DNA of 64,000 bases from Caecitellus pseudoparvulus (GCA_965644315.1 CBFFRQ010000017.1:124001-188000), one strand, 5' to 3'. Shown: positions 9,219 through 21,705, counted from the first letter of the stretch. The notes: generated by a model from the sequence alone, not told the origin. Numbers and translations are program-made.

Positions 9219-11726
9219 ATGGATGCATTGATTGGGGAGCTTGACGAACGTGATCTGAAACTCGCTGATGATGATGACGTGAAGAAGCAATGTACGGCTC
9301 GCTGCTGCTGAGCGAAGACCACAACGGTGTCTCCACAAGGCGCCCCACCCTCCTCCTCCACAGGCGCGAGCTTCCTCTCTTCCTTCGGAGGCGAGCTGGA
9401 AGAGGTCGTCAATGCTATCGAAGCAGTGGCTGTCTCAGTTGGCGGCGGCAAGATCACCTCCATGGTGTTTGACAAGGCAGTAAGCAACCTGGTGAGTTCC
9501 GCGCGGGTGGCATTTGAAACGCTGCCTCAACGCCCAGAGCTCCGCTGCCGCCTCTGCTGCCCGCCACCCTTCCGTTGGCACGCTGGCCGCGCACAGGCAA
9601 AAACTGCATCTTCCATGGGTTCCAGTGGTCCGAGACTCCCCAGTGCTCAGCGCACGCCCAGCAAGCTCACGGCCGCCCGCATGGCCAGCACGCCTGGTGG
9701 CAAGGCCCTCGCGGCCTCAGACGCTGCCTTTGGCCACCCCAGCACGCCCACGACTGGGCCAGTAGCCGGTGCGACCCCCGGAACCGGCGGCACAACTGCC
9801 ACCAACCCTGCCTCTGGCGGCTCCAGTGGCTCAGGCAGCAAGACCCGAAGCCGCATGGCCGCTGCTCTGAAGGCTCCCATGGCGCCCCTGCCCGGGACGA
9901 CGGGAACTGGCACACGCGGCGACCCCTTGGTGTTCGACAAGCCCGCTGCGGGCGTCGGCTCCACCACGGACGCCAGCAAGGCCGAGAAGTTTGCGGGGCG
10001 TGACTCGGCAGGGGACGTCGTGGCGCAATTCGCAGCGACCACCGCTGCCCCCGTGTCCAAGGCGCCCTTCCTGCAGGCCACGCAGGACGACGAGGACGGG
10101 GACATCACCCTGCCTTCCACTGCGGGTGTGTTCGTGCCGCCAGGCGTCACCGTCACCGTCGGCATGCCCTCGTGGATGCTGGCAGCGACACAGGTGGCAG
10201 CCCAGACGGCAGGCAACGGCGCTGGCGCTGCTGGCATCGGGGTGGGGGCGCCGTCCCTGCCCCGCTCCGAACGGTACATGCACACGACCATCCAAGGCCT
10301 GGAGGACGCCCTGGAAGCACGCATCCTGAGCATGGAGGAGGCACTGGTGGCGGCCCACAGCCTGCCCGACCCCGTGCCTGTGGGCGTGACTGCTCAGCAC
10401 CAAGTGGTGGTGGTGGGGCGCATCGTCACTGAGAGCGAGGCTGGCACGGGCCGCATCAACGCCAAGAGCATTCTTTTGGAGGGCAGCCGCGCCACCAGCA
10501 ACGGGCACCGTGTCCGGCTGGACGTGTCGCGTCTAGGGCAGTATGCCCTGTTCCCTGGGCAGATCGTGGCTGTGCAAGGCATGGCCACCTCTGACAGCGT
10601 CCTGGTGGCAACTGGCATCATTTCCGATGCGGCCCTGCCCCTGGCCCACACGCCTGTGCACATGCTGAAGGAGGACGCCACCCGAGCAGCCGCCGCAGCG
10701 CCTGGGGCTGTGACGGGAGTCGGCGCCCGTGGACGGGGAGGCGGCCCCCTGCGCATCTGGTCGGCATGCGGCCCCTTCACGCTGAACAGCGACTTGAACT
10801 TCGCCCCCCTCGCGGACCTGCTGGCAGAGGTGCGAGGGGCTGACTGCCCCCCTGACGCGCTCGTGCTCATGGGGCCGTTCATTCCGGCGGACCACCCCGC
10901 CGTGGCAGCGGGGCACTGCACGGTGGACAATGGCGCAGGGGCCACCTTCACCCTGTCCCTTCGCGACCTGTGGGAGCTGAAGATCGCCCCCATCCTCAAC
11001 AGCGCCTTGCAAGAGGGCCCGGCAGCGGCCACCCGCCTCGTGCTCGTGTCCTCGCCCAACGACGTGCTGTGCCACCCAGTGGTGCCCACGCCGGCGTACT
11101 CCTCCGCGCCAGGTGACTTTCAGGGTGCTGCCAGTGCCGTGCAAGACGCCAGCTTTGACTTGGCGCCCTTCCATGAGGCCCTGCAGGCGCGCACGACGTG
11201 TGTGCCGTCTCCCAGCGTGTTCACCATCGGCGAGGGCGGGGAGGCGGTGACGGTGGGCGCCATATCCACGGACGTGCTATTCCACCTGAACAGGGCTGAC
11301 CTCTCCCGCCTGGCGGCCCCCACCGCCGACAAGGCTGCGCGCTTCAAGCGCCTGGCAGGGCACATCTTGGGCCAGCGCTGCTGGTACCCGCTCTTCCCGC
11401 CCCCGGAGGACACGCCTGTGGACCCTGCCTGGTCCGAGTGGCTGGATCTGCCCTGCACCCCTGATGTCCTGCTGCTGCCCTCGCGCCTGCCCCCTTTCGT
11501 CGCCAAGCACCAGGAAACGAAGAGCCTCCTGGTGTCACACGGTCACCTGTCCATGTTCTCTGTGGGGGGCACGTACGCCACAGTGGATGTGCACCCGCGC
11601 ACAGGCATCATGACCAACCCAGAAGTGCGGGGCGCAGCAGGTGCGAAGGGCTCCTCCGCCGCTGAAGTGGAGGCTGCAAGCCACCATGTTGCGGACCGGA
11701 CGGTGGTGAAGGTGTTGAAGGTGTGA
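9219..11726 (+). CDS. POLA2: DNA polymerase alpha-primase subunit B
   Basis: This is the regulatory B subunit that links polymerase alpha and primase to the replisome. Exons: 9219-9291, 9364-9491 and 9597-11726, giving 776 residues. The first intron (72 bp) joins the start MDALIGEL to CASFLSSFGGELEE. The second (105 bp) is in frame and stop-free, so retention would only add 35 residues. The N-terminal helical domain is followed by a Ser/Thr/Ala-rich linker, an OB fold with VVVVGRIVTESEAG, then the calcineurin-like but catalytically dead B-subunit domain (WSACGPFT, DALVLMGPFIPADHP). Near the end are LLLPSRLPPFV and VGGTYATVDVHP, the family's closing signatures. The start CGCCATGG matches the local consensus. 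AATGCA lies 39 bases after the stop. Confidence 0.9.
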
Positions 11727-11764
11727 GGCTTGAGCGGCTCGCGCTGACCAAGCCCACACTTCCG

Positions 11765-11770
11765 AATGCA
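11765..11770 (+). promoter_or_regulatory. Candidate 3'-end motif AATGCA of POLA2
   Basis: AATGCA lies 39 bases after the POLA2 TGA, within the 175-bp gap before VPS41. It is one of 12 such motifs after stop codons in this window; the function is inferred. Confidence 0.35.
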
Positions 11771-11901
11771 CAAGTTCATTGTGATGCCAGCAGGCTTGCC
11801 ACGCGCTGTCCCTGGCTGCTCCCTGTGCAGCATCTGCTTGGCCACGGGCAGGGGACCAGTGCAGGTTCGGGTCAGCCTGGAGATTAGCCGCATCGCCAGC
11901 C

Positions 11902-14900
11902 ATGGCGGAGGCTTTGCGGGAAGAGCCCCTGCTGAACCAAAGCTGGCTGGGAAAGATTGGCGAAGAGGTTTCCAGAACCGCCCCCATCTCTAGCTTTGCC
12001 GCGCACTCCAACTTCCTGGTAGGTGCAGTGCAGCTGGAGGGTGGTCAAATTCCGTGGTGCACCGACCTCGCCCACCCCCGCAGGCTGCCGGGAAGGGCAA
12101 CGGGCAGATGACCCTGTACAATTCTGATGGAGATGTTGCAGGCTCGGTGCAGCCCTTTGCCGCCCCCGTGTGCGGCGTTGCTGTTGACGCTGCAGGCGCC
12201 TTTGCAGCGACTTGCTCTGGCGTGGCAGACGGCGCTGTGTCTTCGGGCGGGCAAGATGCAGCGTCAGCGACTGTCCAACTGACGCGCATCGCCAGCGGCA
12301 AGTCGAGCGCCTTCACGCTGCCTGAGCCTGTCACGTGCGTTGCCTTTCCGCCAGACTTCAGCGTGGAGAGCAACCACTCGCTGTGGGTCGGCACTGCGGC
12401 AGGAGGTGTGTATCGAGTTCGCAAGCAAGGCTCTGGCTGGTTCGCCCGCGATGCCTGCGAAGAGTTGTGTCGAGAAAAGGGAGCAGTGTTTGCGGTGCAG
12501 CAGCATGGCAGTCGCCTGGCGTGGGTTTCCTGCCGAGGAGTCAAGGTGCAAGACTTGGGCAGCAAGCAACGCGTGCTGGTGGACAAGCCAGCCCTGGAGC
12601 CTGCCGTGGCGGCATGCATTGGGATGCGGGCGCCACCACGCCTCCAGTGGCTGGGGCCCCATGCCCTGGCAGCAGCCTGGAGCGACACACTGCATGTGTA
12701 CCTCCTCCTGCCAGGCAGGGACCCCGCACGTACCGCCACCTTCAAGCTGCACGGGCACGTTGTCGGCCTGGCACCGTATGGTCCGTCGTTCCTGGCTGCA
12801 GTGGTCATGAGCGGCGAAGCCCACCCACTGCAGCTCTGCATCTTGCCGCGTGTTCGGCGGGGGGATGCACAGCCTGCTCACACGACACAACTGCCTCTCC
12901 CGTCGCACGCTCAGCCAATCCTGCCGAAAGATGTGTCCCTTGCATTCATTGACCGTGGGGGTTCAGCCCCTGTCAAAGAGAAGGAGGGCACCGCGGGAAC
13001 TTCGAGTGCGCTGCCTGATCTGCTCGTAGCCAGCGGGGGCGGCATTACCCGCTTGCAGCCCCGGACACCTCTCGACCACGTGGACTGGTGCTTCCTGCAC
13101 GGGCTGTACACGCGTGCACTTGTGACAGCAAGACGCCTCGGGCACGTTCCTGCCCAGCGAGCAGTGCAACTCTTGCAGTCCCACGTGGGGGCGTGCTTCG
13201 TACACGGAGCAGCCAGCGACGCCCTACGCACACTGGACCCGGCTCTCCTGTGGGCACTGCCGGAAGGACGAGCTCTCCCGACGTATGCGTCCGGCGGCAG
13301 CAGCAGCGGCGTGCTGCAGTCCCTTTCAGACCTGTTCACCTTCAAGCCCGCAGGAGATGCGGCAGCGGAGCACGGCAGTGCTCTTTTGCGGTACACAGGC
13401 CACGCTCGCAGCTACCGGCTGCAGTGGTTGGCGTGGACAGCGGTGTGCTGTGGACTGGTGCCCATCCTCTCCCTCAGCCAGGAGCCAGAGGATGCGTTGT
13501 GGGCCACAGCACTGGATGCACAAGGCAGCCTTGCGAATCTCGCAGCGCACGCAGGCACGCTGGCTGCTCGTGGGGTTGCCTTGGCACCTGACACGCCGGC
13601 AGCGACGGTGGACCGGGCTGTGGCACGTCTACGCACGAGGCTTTCCAAGCAGAGTGCAGCGGAAGCCAGCAAGGCGGATGAGCTTGTGAAGGATGAAGGG
13701 GACCGGGGGCAGTGCGTGTGGGGTGTGCTGCAGGCAGGCATGCTTCGTGCCATCACCGCCAAGCCTTTGTGGGTGGCGTCGGCAAAAGCTCAGGATGCGT
13801 TGGTGAGCGCACTGTTGGAAGCCATTCCTCTGGTCACCCCACCATTGCCGCTCCTCGTGTATGAAGCCCTCCTGCACCACATCACATGGCACAGACCTGA
13901 AGTGTTGCAACAGTGCTTGCTCGCTTGGTCGGCTGTGCGTGGGGAGCGTGGCGGGGAGGCTTGCCTGTATGACGTCCCGTCCATTGTAGCCATGCTGCAA
14001 GACGCCCTGCGCCACCGCTCACGGGCGGCGGCGGAGTCGCCTGGGGAGGAGGGAGTCACCTTCTCCGTGCCGCCCTACGTACCCTCCAAAGCAGCGACAC
14101 ACGAGCTGCACATGGCTTTCGCATGTTCACACGTTCCTTGCCCTGTCGTGCACTTTCCACAGCCACCATCTGGCCCCAACGTCGCAGTGGAGCCATGGAG
14201 CGAAGCGCAGGATTGGCCAGACCAGGCGGAGGCCGAAGCTGGCCCGCCCCGCTCTGGCGGCGCGCTCCAAACCGAGCCCCTGCAGCGCGTGCGCCAGGAA
14301 GACAGTGTGCTCTTCCAAAGCAACACAGTGAAGCTCCTGGACGCGCTGGCCGAACTGCTCATGCGAACAGGCCAGCACAAGTTAGCGCTTCGCGTCATTT
14401 TACAGCGGGCAGCGGCGTCGCCACACGACACACGCCCACCTCACGAACAGCCAGTTGCGGCAGCTGGGCAGTCCGGTGCTCGACGGGACGCCATGTCCTT
14501 GCTGCCTCCCTCCTCAGGCCAGTATTCCTTCGTGTTCCGCATCATCCGAGGGCAGGGCCTGCAAGCCGAAGTGGCCAACAGTGTGCGCGAACTGACAGCG
14601 CTGGACGCTCGGGCGGCACTGACGTACCTGGCCGCCAACAGGCGCTCCGCTCCTCCTCTCGTTGTCGCAGAGCAGCTGCTCGGCTGTTCCGTCGCGACTC
14701 CGGGGATCCCTGAAGCGCTCTCCGTGGAAGAAGTCCTGACTGCCTCGGGGGCGACTCCTGAACACCTGAAGCAACTAGTCACGTACTTCCTAATCCTGCG
14801 GCAACAGCCCAGCACGTGGGAGGCAGTGTGTCGACCAGAGGGTGCTCCATGGCTGACCCTCGTGGGGTCCTTGCTCGCCCACTTTCTGCCCGAAGACTTT

Positions 14901-15995
14901 CTGCCTTTCCTGCAAGCCTGCAAGCAGGTGGATGACGGGCACTTGCTCCGGGTCGTGCAGAAACTGAACGCCTCCTCCGGAGACAGGTGGCTGGAAATCG
15001 CGTTCCTGCTGCAGCGTACAGGTGCCTTGAGTGCCTCCCTGGACCTCCTCGTCGGCAGGCTGCAAGACGTCGCGCAGGCGGTCAAGTTCGTGCAGCTGGT
15101 GGAGGAGTCTGCAGCCCCCAAGCCTCGGCCCAAGCACGGGCATGTGGGGCACCTTCCACCTGTGGACTCCCACTGGGGGGCCTTGCTGCAGCGCATCGCC
15201 GACGCGCCAGAAAGTGAGCAGCCGCACCTGTGGGCGCAGCTTCTGGATGAGCTGCCGCATGCAGGGCACTTGCAGGCTGGGCCTGCCCTCGCTGCCATCA
15301 CATCCCTGCAGCCTATCCCCGGCGTCGTGGCTCGGCTCGTGGGGCTGCTCCGGGCGCAACGACACACTGAAAGCATGCATGGCACTGTGCTGGAGGGCGC
15401 CAAGCAGGAGCTGTCTGAGAAACACCTTGACTTCATGTTCGCTGTGTCGCGCGGAGTGTTCGTGCCGCACGACGCCGCCTGCAGCCTCTCCGGGCTCCCG
15501 CTGTCCGCATCTGGCGCAGGGGACACAGCCCCAGGCATGCTCCGTGACGACGTCGGGGACGCGAACCACCTCCGGGCCGCGCTCGAGCGCATGCAAGCGT
15601 TCCGCGAGCGGCAGGCACGCCTCAGCGCAACTTGGGAGGGCACGGGTACGACTGCGTCGTCCGTCAGCTCGGGCCAGAGCAGCGTCCCAGCACCCAGGGC
15701 GGCTGTTAGCTCTGCCCCCCCGACTTCCACAGCCCCTGCTCACTGGCAGCGAGCGCGGCGGTCCAGAGGCAGCTCAGCTGGCTCCTTCAGTGGCAGCTTG
15801 CGTGGCTTGCCAGGCGATGGCCAGGGCAACGCACTGTCTGCAGCAGACGCCATCATCACGTGGTCGGGACAGCACTACCTCGTGGGGGCCCTCCGGCGGC
15901 ACGCTCCAGTCGCTTCGTCCCAGCTCCAAGCGAAAGGTGGCCTCGCGCTCCCCACCGGGCTGCTTCGACAAGACGAAGGGGCTGATGGTGACTAG
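11902..15995 (+). CDS. VPS41: VPS41-like HOPS subunit (beta-propeller plus clathrin-repeat protein)
   Basis: Two exons, 11902-12018 and 12084-15995, separated by a 65-bp intron, give 1,342 residues. The first exon supplies the propeller start (ISSFAAHSNFL), which continues with a GQMTLYNSDGDV blade. Then come the linker DHVDWCFLHGLYTRAL and a long alpha-solenoid with LLDALAELLMRTGQHKLALR, WLEIAFLLQRTGALSASLDL and HLWAQLLDEL, in the order found in VPS41. A short VFVPHDAACSLSG segment near residue 1160 could be a degenerate zinc motif. No complete C-terminal RING is seen. VPS41 tethers late endosomes or AP-3 vesicles to the lysosome or vacuole as part of HOPS. The fragment is longer than the animal protein because of Ala/Ser-rich insertions. 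VPS8 or VPS18 is a less likely alternative. The stop is TAG. Confidence 0.72.
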
Positions 15996-16022
15996 ACCAG
16001 GCCCGTGCCTCTGCAAAATTGT

Positions 16023-16028
16023 AATGCA
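16023..16028 (+). promoter_or_regulatory. Candidate 3'-end motif AATGCA of VPS41
   Basis: GTAATGCATGTA lies about 28 bases after the VPS41 stop, in an A/T-rich dip of the sequence. It is a candidate 3' processing signal by recurrence only. Confidence 0.38.
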
Positions 16029-16223
16029 TGTACGCAACGGCGTGCTTCTTGGTGCTCCTTTACACGGGACACTGCGGGTACATGTGTCACTCGCCCTCCA
16101 GGGCCGGGGCACACTGAGAGGTCTGCCACAACAGCGCCAGAGCCAGCCGGCACTGCCCTCTGCCACGTACCCCCTGAATCTGGGCGGCTTGGGCGCTTGG
16201 TGCTGAAAGGCTCATTGATTGCG

Positions 16224-19200
16224 ATGGATTTCATATCGACTTTGAAGAAGACTGCGTCAGAAGTCGCCACCTCAGCCCGTGGTGCCTTGCAAATGGTGCG
16301 AGCGTTGCTTCGCAATTTCCGCACTGGACACTGCACCGCACGCAGTCGCTGTCCCCCATCACGCCCAGGGCGAGAGTGATGCGAGTGAGCGGGCTCCATT
16401 TACTCCAGCAAGGGCTGCAGCTGCAAGCCCAGGATCGACGCCTGCGCGGGGGCTTGAGGACCTCACGCACGAGCAGCTGCTGGTCTACACACGGAAGCTG
16501 GTGGCCAAGCATCGCGCATTGCTCAAGCAGCACAAGGCCACTGCTGAGGAGCACGACGTCATGTCCAGGTTCATTGATATGTCTTTGCCCCCCCTTAGCC
16601 CTGCAAACACCCCAGAGAAACACAAGTCACAGTGGACTGACGAGCTGCTCCGGGCTCGATGGCTCTCTCACCTGCAGGCCATGGATGCGGCTTCTCAGGC
16701 GCAGCATGAGCCGGCAGAAGCAGAGGAAGACTTGCTCGGACTGTCAACTCCCCCTGCTGATGCAACGGAGTCGCTGCGAGCAGCTTTGGCGGCCAGCAAG
16801 GCAGACAACGAGAAACTCATGAGCAAACTCCGCGCGCTTGTCGATAAGTTCAAAGCCCAGCGCGCTGAGCTAGAGGCTGCAAAGGCGCCCCATGCTGCAG
16901 CTGGACAAAGCGGCCAAGATGCCAGTGATGATGTGGGAAAAGATCAAGCCGCTGTCGACGCCTGCAAGGAGCTAGAGGCGGCGAAGGTGGAGATCCAGCA
17001 GTTGAAGCTGCAGCTGGAGTCGGTGGACACGGGCGCGTCCTCCCGGCAGGCAGAGCGGGTGCTGGCGCTGGAGGAGCTGCTTGAAGCCGCGAAGCTGCGG
17101 GAGAGCGAGCTTCAGCTCTTGCTGGACCAGGCTCAAAAACAGCTCAAGGTGCATGAAGGCCCCGTCTCAGACTCCGGCTCCGCTGCCTCCGCCATGCAAG
17201 CCGAGCTGGACGCCGCCCGTGATCAAGCCGACAAACTCATGCTGGAGCTAGGTGACACGCAACGGGCTTTGCGTGATGCACAGAATGACGTTGCTTCTCT
17301 CAATGACAAGGTCTCTGGACTTGAATGGGAGCTGGACGATGTCGCAGCAGCCCTGCAAAGCGCAAAGCAGCCTCCAGCAACAGGCACATCAGAGAGACCC
17401 AGAAGCACTATACAGCAACTTGCAAGTTCCACAAGGCGAGATCTTGTGCTTGCTCAGCAGGAATGTGAAGAAATCCGGGCTACCAACGCGCAGCTGTCCA
17501 AGCGGGTGTCTGAGCTGGAGGGGCAGGTGGCACAGGCGCGTGACGATGCGGCGGCTGCGGCGGCTGCGGCGGCTGCGGCAGCTGAGGGTGACAGTGAGGC
17601 GGCGGCTGCCTTGGCCACTGTGACGGGTGAGCGTGACGAGCTGTCCAAGCGGGTGTCTGAGCTGGAGGGGCAGGTGGCACAGGCGCGTGACGATGCGGCG
17701 GCTGCGGCGGCTGCGGCAGCTGAGGGTGACAGTGAGGCGGCGGCTGCCTTGGCCACTGTGACGGGTGAGCGTGACGAGCTGTCCAAGCGGGTGTCTGAGC
17801 TGGAGGGGCAGGTGGCACAGGCGCGTGACGATGCGGCGGCTGCGGCGGCTGCGGCAGCTGAGGGTGACAGTGAGGCGGCGGCTGCCTTGGCCTCTGTGAC
17901 GGGTGAGCGTGACGAGCTGTCCAAGCGGGTGTCTGAGCTGGAGGGGCAGGTGGCACAGGCGCGTGACGATGCGGCGGCTGCGGCGGCTGCGGCAGCTGAG
18001 GGTGACAGTGAGGCGGCGGCTGCCTTGGCCACTGTGACGGGTGAGCGTGACGAGCTGTCCAAGCGGGTGTCTGAGCTGGAGGGGCAGGTGGCACAGGCGC
18101 GTGACGATGCGGCGGCTGCGGCGGCTGCGGCAGCTGAGGGTGACAGTGAGGCGGCGGCTGCCTTGGCCACTGTGACGGGTGAGCGTGACGAGCTGTCCAA
18201 GCGGGTGTCTGAGCTGGAGGGGCAGGTGGCACAGGCGCGTGACGATGCGGCGGCTGCGGCGGCTGCGGCAGCTGAGGGTGACAGTGAGGCGGCGGCTGCC
18301 TTGGCCACTGTGACGGGTGAGCGTGACGAGCTGTCCAAGCGGGTGTCTGAGCTGGAGGGGCAGGTGGCACAGGCGCGGGACGATGCGGCGGCTGCGGCGG
18401 CTGCGGCGGCTGAGGGTGACAGTGAGGCGGCGGCTGCCTTGGCCACTGTGACGGGTGAGCGTGACGAGCTGTCCAAGCGGGTGTCTGAGCTGGAGGGGCA
18501 GGTGGCACAGGCGCGTGACGATGCGGCGGCTGCGGCGGCTGCGGCAGCTGAGGGTGACAGTGAGGCGGCGGCTGCCTTGGCCACTGTGACGGGTGAGCGT
18601 GACGAGCTGTCCAAGCGGGTGTCTGAGCTGGAGGGGCAGGTGGCACAGGCGCGGGACGATGCGGCGGCTGCGGCGGCTGCGGCGGCTGAGGGTGACAGTG
18701 AGGCGGCGGCTGCCTTGGCCACTGTGACGGGTGAGCGTGACGAGCTGTCCAAGCGGGTGTCTGAGCTGGAGGGGCAGGTGGCACAGGCGCGTGACGATGC
18801 GGCGGCTGCGGCGGCTGCGGCAGCTGAGGGTGACAGTGAGGCGGCGGCTGCCTTGGCCTCTGTGACGGGTGAGCGTGACGAGCTGTCCAAGCGGGTGTCT
18901 GAGCTGGAGGGGCAGGTGGCACAGGCGCGTGACGATGCGGCGGCTGCGGCGGCTGCGGCAGCTGAGGGTGACAGTGAGGCGGCGGCTGCCTTGGCCTCTG
19001 TGACGGGTGAGCGTGACGAGCTGTCCAAGCGGGTGTCTGAGCTGGAGGGGCAGGTGGCACAGGCGCGTGACGATGCGGCGGCTGCGGCGGCTGCGGCGGC
19101 TGAGGGTGACAGTGAGGCGGCGGCTGCCTTGGCCACTGTGACGGGTGAGCGTGACGAGCTGTCCAAGCGGGTGTCTGAGCTGGAGGGGCAGGTGGCACAG

Positions 19201-21684
19201 GCGCGTGACGATGCGGCGGCTGCGGCGGCTGCGGCAGCTGAGGGTGACAGTGAGGCGGCGGCTGCCTTGGCCACTGTGACGGGTGAGCGTGACGAGCTGT
19301 CCAAGCGGGTGTCTGAGCTGGAGGGGCAGGTGGCACAGGCGCGTGACGATGCGGCGGCTGCGGCGGCTGCGGCAGCTGAGGGTGACAGTGAGGCGGCGGC
19401 TGCCTTGGCCACTGTGACGGGTGAGCGTGACGAGCTGTCCAAGCGGGTGTCTGAGCTGGAGGGGCAGGTGGCACAGGCGCGTGACGATGCGGCGGCTGCG
19501 GCGGCTGCGGCGGCTGCGGCAGCTGAGGGTGACAGTGAGGCGGCGGCTGCCTTGGCCACTGTGACGGGTGAGCGTGACGAGCTGTCCAAGCGGGTGTCTG
19601 AGCTGGAGGGGCAGGTGGCACAGGCGCGTGACGATGCGGCGGCTGCGGCGGCTGCGGCAGCTGAGGGTGACAGTGAGGCGGCGGCTGCCTTGGCCACTGT
19701 GACGGGTGAGCGTGACGAGCTGTCCAAGCGGGTGTCTGAGCTGGAGGGGCAGGTGGCACAGGCGCGTGACGATGCGGCGGCTGCGGCGGCTGCGGCGGCT
19801 GCGGCAGCTGAGGGTGACAGTGAGGCGGCGGCTGCCTTGGCCACTGTGACGGGTGAGCGTGACGAGCTGTCCAAGCGGGTGTCTGAGCTGGAGGGGCAGG
19901 TGGCACAGGCGCGTGACGATGCGGCGGCTGCGGCGGCTGCGGCAGCTGAGGGTGACAGTGAGGCGGCGGCTGCCTTGGCCACTGTGACGGGTGAGCGTGA
20001 CGAGCTGTCCAAGCGGGTGTCTGAGCTGGAGGGGCAGGTGGCACAGGCGCGTGACGATGCGGCGGCTGCGGCGGCTGCGGCGGCTGCGGCAGCTGAGGGT
20101 GACAGTGAGGCGGCGGCTGCCTTGGCCACTGTGACGGGTGAGCGTGACGAGCTGTCCAAGCGGGTGTCTGAGCTGGAGGGGCAGGTGGCACAGACACGTG
20201 ACGATGCGGCGGCTGCGACTGAGGCCAAGGAAGTTGCTGAAGCTGAGCTACTTCCGACTTTGGAACGCTTGGAGAAGTGTCAAGATCGCCTTACCCGCTT
20301 CGTGCCTGTGCACAAGAAGCTCGTTGCCAAGGAAGAGAAGTGCAGGAAGTCGCTTGGCATGGCCGAGGAGCGATGCAACACACTGAGTGCGGAGTTGGAG
20401 GAGGCCAAGCTGACATTGTCGAAACTGGAAGCAGCTTCATCAAGTAAAGATTCGAAGTGTGAGGAACTTGCACAGCAAGTGCAGGAGTTGGAAGGTCGAG
20501 TGTCTACTGGAGCTCGAGCGTTAGCTGAAGCGCGGACAGAAGTAAAGGAGGTGCAATTGCAGCTTCAAGGCGCCCAGAGTGAGTTGGAGAGTACACGAAA
20601 GCAGGCAGATGCTGCTTCAGCCTCAAGTGCAGAGATAGATGCGCTGAAGAAGCAGCAAGCGGCTACGAAAGAGCAGCTGGCAGCGATGCAGCAAGAGAAG
20701 GAGCAATTGCGGGACAAGGCCGCAGAGCTGAGCGCTGCGCTAGCCAAACAGGAGGGGGAGTTGTCTTCCGCCCGCCAGAAGGCCGAGGAAGCGGAGTCCA
20801 CGCTTGCAGCCGTCATGGAGGCCAACTCAACTTACGCAGATGAGGTGCGGCAGCTGACCGAAGCCAAGGAAGCTGCAGAGGCGGAGGCTGCAGGCCTGAA
20901 GGAGGCGCAGAGGGAGCTAGGCGCTGCCCTCCAGAGCGCAAAGAGCCGTGCTGCTCAAGCTGAAGCAGCGAACAGCGCTTCCTCTGCGGCCTCCATGAGC
21001 GCGAGCTCCGAGGTGGCCGCGCTCAAGGGGCAGCTGGAAGAAGCCAAGGCCGCCGGGAAGGCTGCCACTGCTTCCCTTCGCAAAGCCCTGGCAGCGACGA
21101 AGCAGGAGCTTGAGGAAGCCAGGCACTCAGCGGGGCAGAGCACTGCGGTGGTGGCGGGTTCCCAGCGAGAGTTGGAAGATGCCCTGGCCAGTGTGCGAGG
21201 AGAGCGGGACGAACTCGCCCGTCAGCTGGCAGCAACCCAGCAAGCACTGGCTGCGAGCACAAGCCATGCGTCACCAGCATTGCAAGGCAAGACGGGTGAT
21301 GCGCTGGAGGGTGCGCCGGCGTCCCTGGACGGGGCTGCCGGGACAGGTGTGCTCTCCAGACTGGCTTCTCAGTCTGCAGCCCAGGCGCCAGACCTCGCTG
21401 CGAATATGGCAGACGTGACGAACGCTGACAAGGCTATCATAAACAGCATTCGCAGACATGCCGAGTCTGCAGTCAGGAGCATGCGCAGTCGTCTGAGGCG
21501 TGCCGAGGCTGAGCGCGAAGCGTCCCGGGCCGAAGCTGAGGCGGCAGCAAGCCGCGTTGACAAGCTGGAACTGTTGCTGGCCGACTTGCGGGGGCAACTG
21601 CGTACGGCCACGGGGCAGATTGAAGCTGGTAAGCTGCAAATCGGGCAGCTGTCGTCCATGCTAGCCGCTCGGGCCATGGGGTGA
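16224..21684 (+). CDS. Long coiled-coil protein with a 46/49-residue tandem array (golgin-like, family unknown)
   Basis: Exons 16224-16295 and 16369-21684 (73-bp intron) give 1,795 residues. I do not recognise the family. The N terminus (MDFISTLKKTASEVATSA) looks like an amphipathic helix. It is followed by EQLLVYTRKLVAKHRALLK, a Pro-rich segment, and coiled coil to about residue 390. Residues about 400-1308 are 19 full repeats plus a partial one, each with LSKRVSELEGQVAQARDD, 9 or 12 Ala, EGDSEAAAALATVTGERDE. Ordinary coiled coil follows to the end, with a basic segment (SIRRHAESAVRSMRSRLRR) about 80 residues from the C terminus. No GRIP, GRAB, TM or kinesin motif is seen. The length and the N-terminal helix suggest a tether or scaffold such as a golgin, or a basal-body filament; this is inference. 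Confidence 0.8.
17494..20217 (+). repeat. In-frame tandem repeat array, 138- and 147-bp units
   Basis: There are nineteen complete units and one partial. Units start at 17494, 17641, 17779, 17917, 18055, 18193, 18331, 18469, 18607, 18745, 18883, 19021, 19159, 19297, 19435, 19582, 19720, 19867 and 20005, and the partial at 20152. Fifteen units are 138 bp (46 residues). Four (units 1, 15, 17 and 19) are 147 bp because of one extra Ala triplet block. Copies are almost identical in DNA. Sparse variants are act/tct (Thr/Ser) in the units at 17779, 18745 and 18883, and cgt/cgg (silent Arg) in the units at 18331 and 18607. Confidence 0.97.
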
Positions 21685-21705
21685 AGAATCGGGAACACAG
21701 ACAAG

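Noticed and set aside
12054-12083. Start of the VPS41 frame at 12054
   Set aside because: This part lies inside the 65-bp intron. The upstream exon at 11902 with ATG in good context restores the start of the propeller.
17494-20217. CRISPR-like or satellite array
   Set aside because: The repeats are contiguous, in frame and part of a longer protein; no spacers exist, and the organism is a eukaryote.
17454-20228. Antisense frames of 924 and 905 codons across the repeat array, one Pro/His/Gln-rich, the other Ser/Ala-rich
   Set aside because: The repeat units are multiples of three and contain no stop in these frames, so any open frame is copied along the array. There is no start context, no non-repeat protein and no homology; the plus-strand frame continues far beyond both ends.
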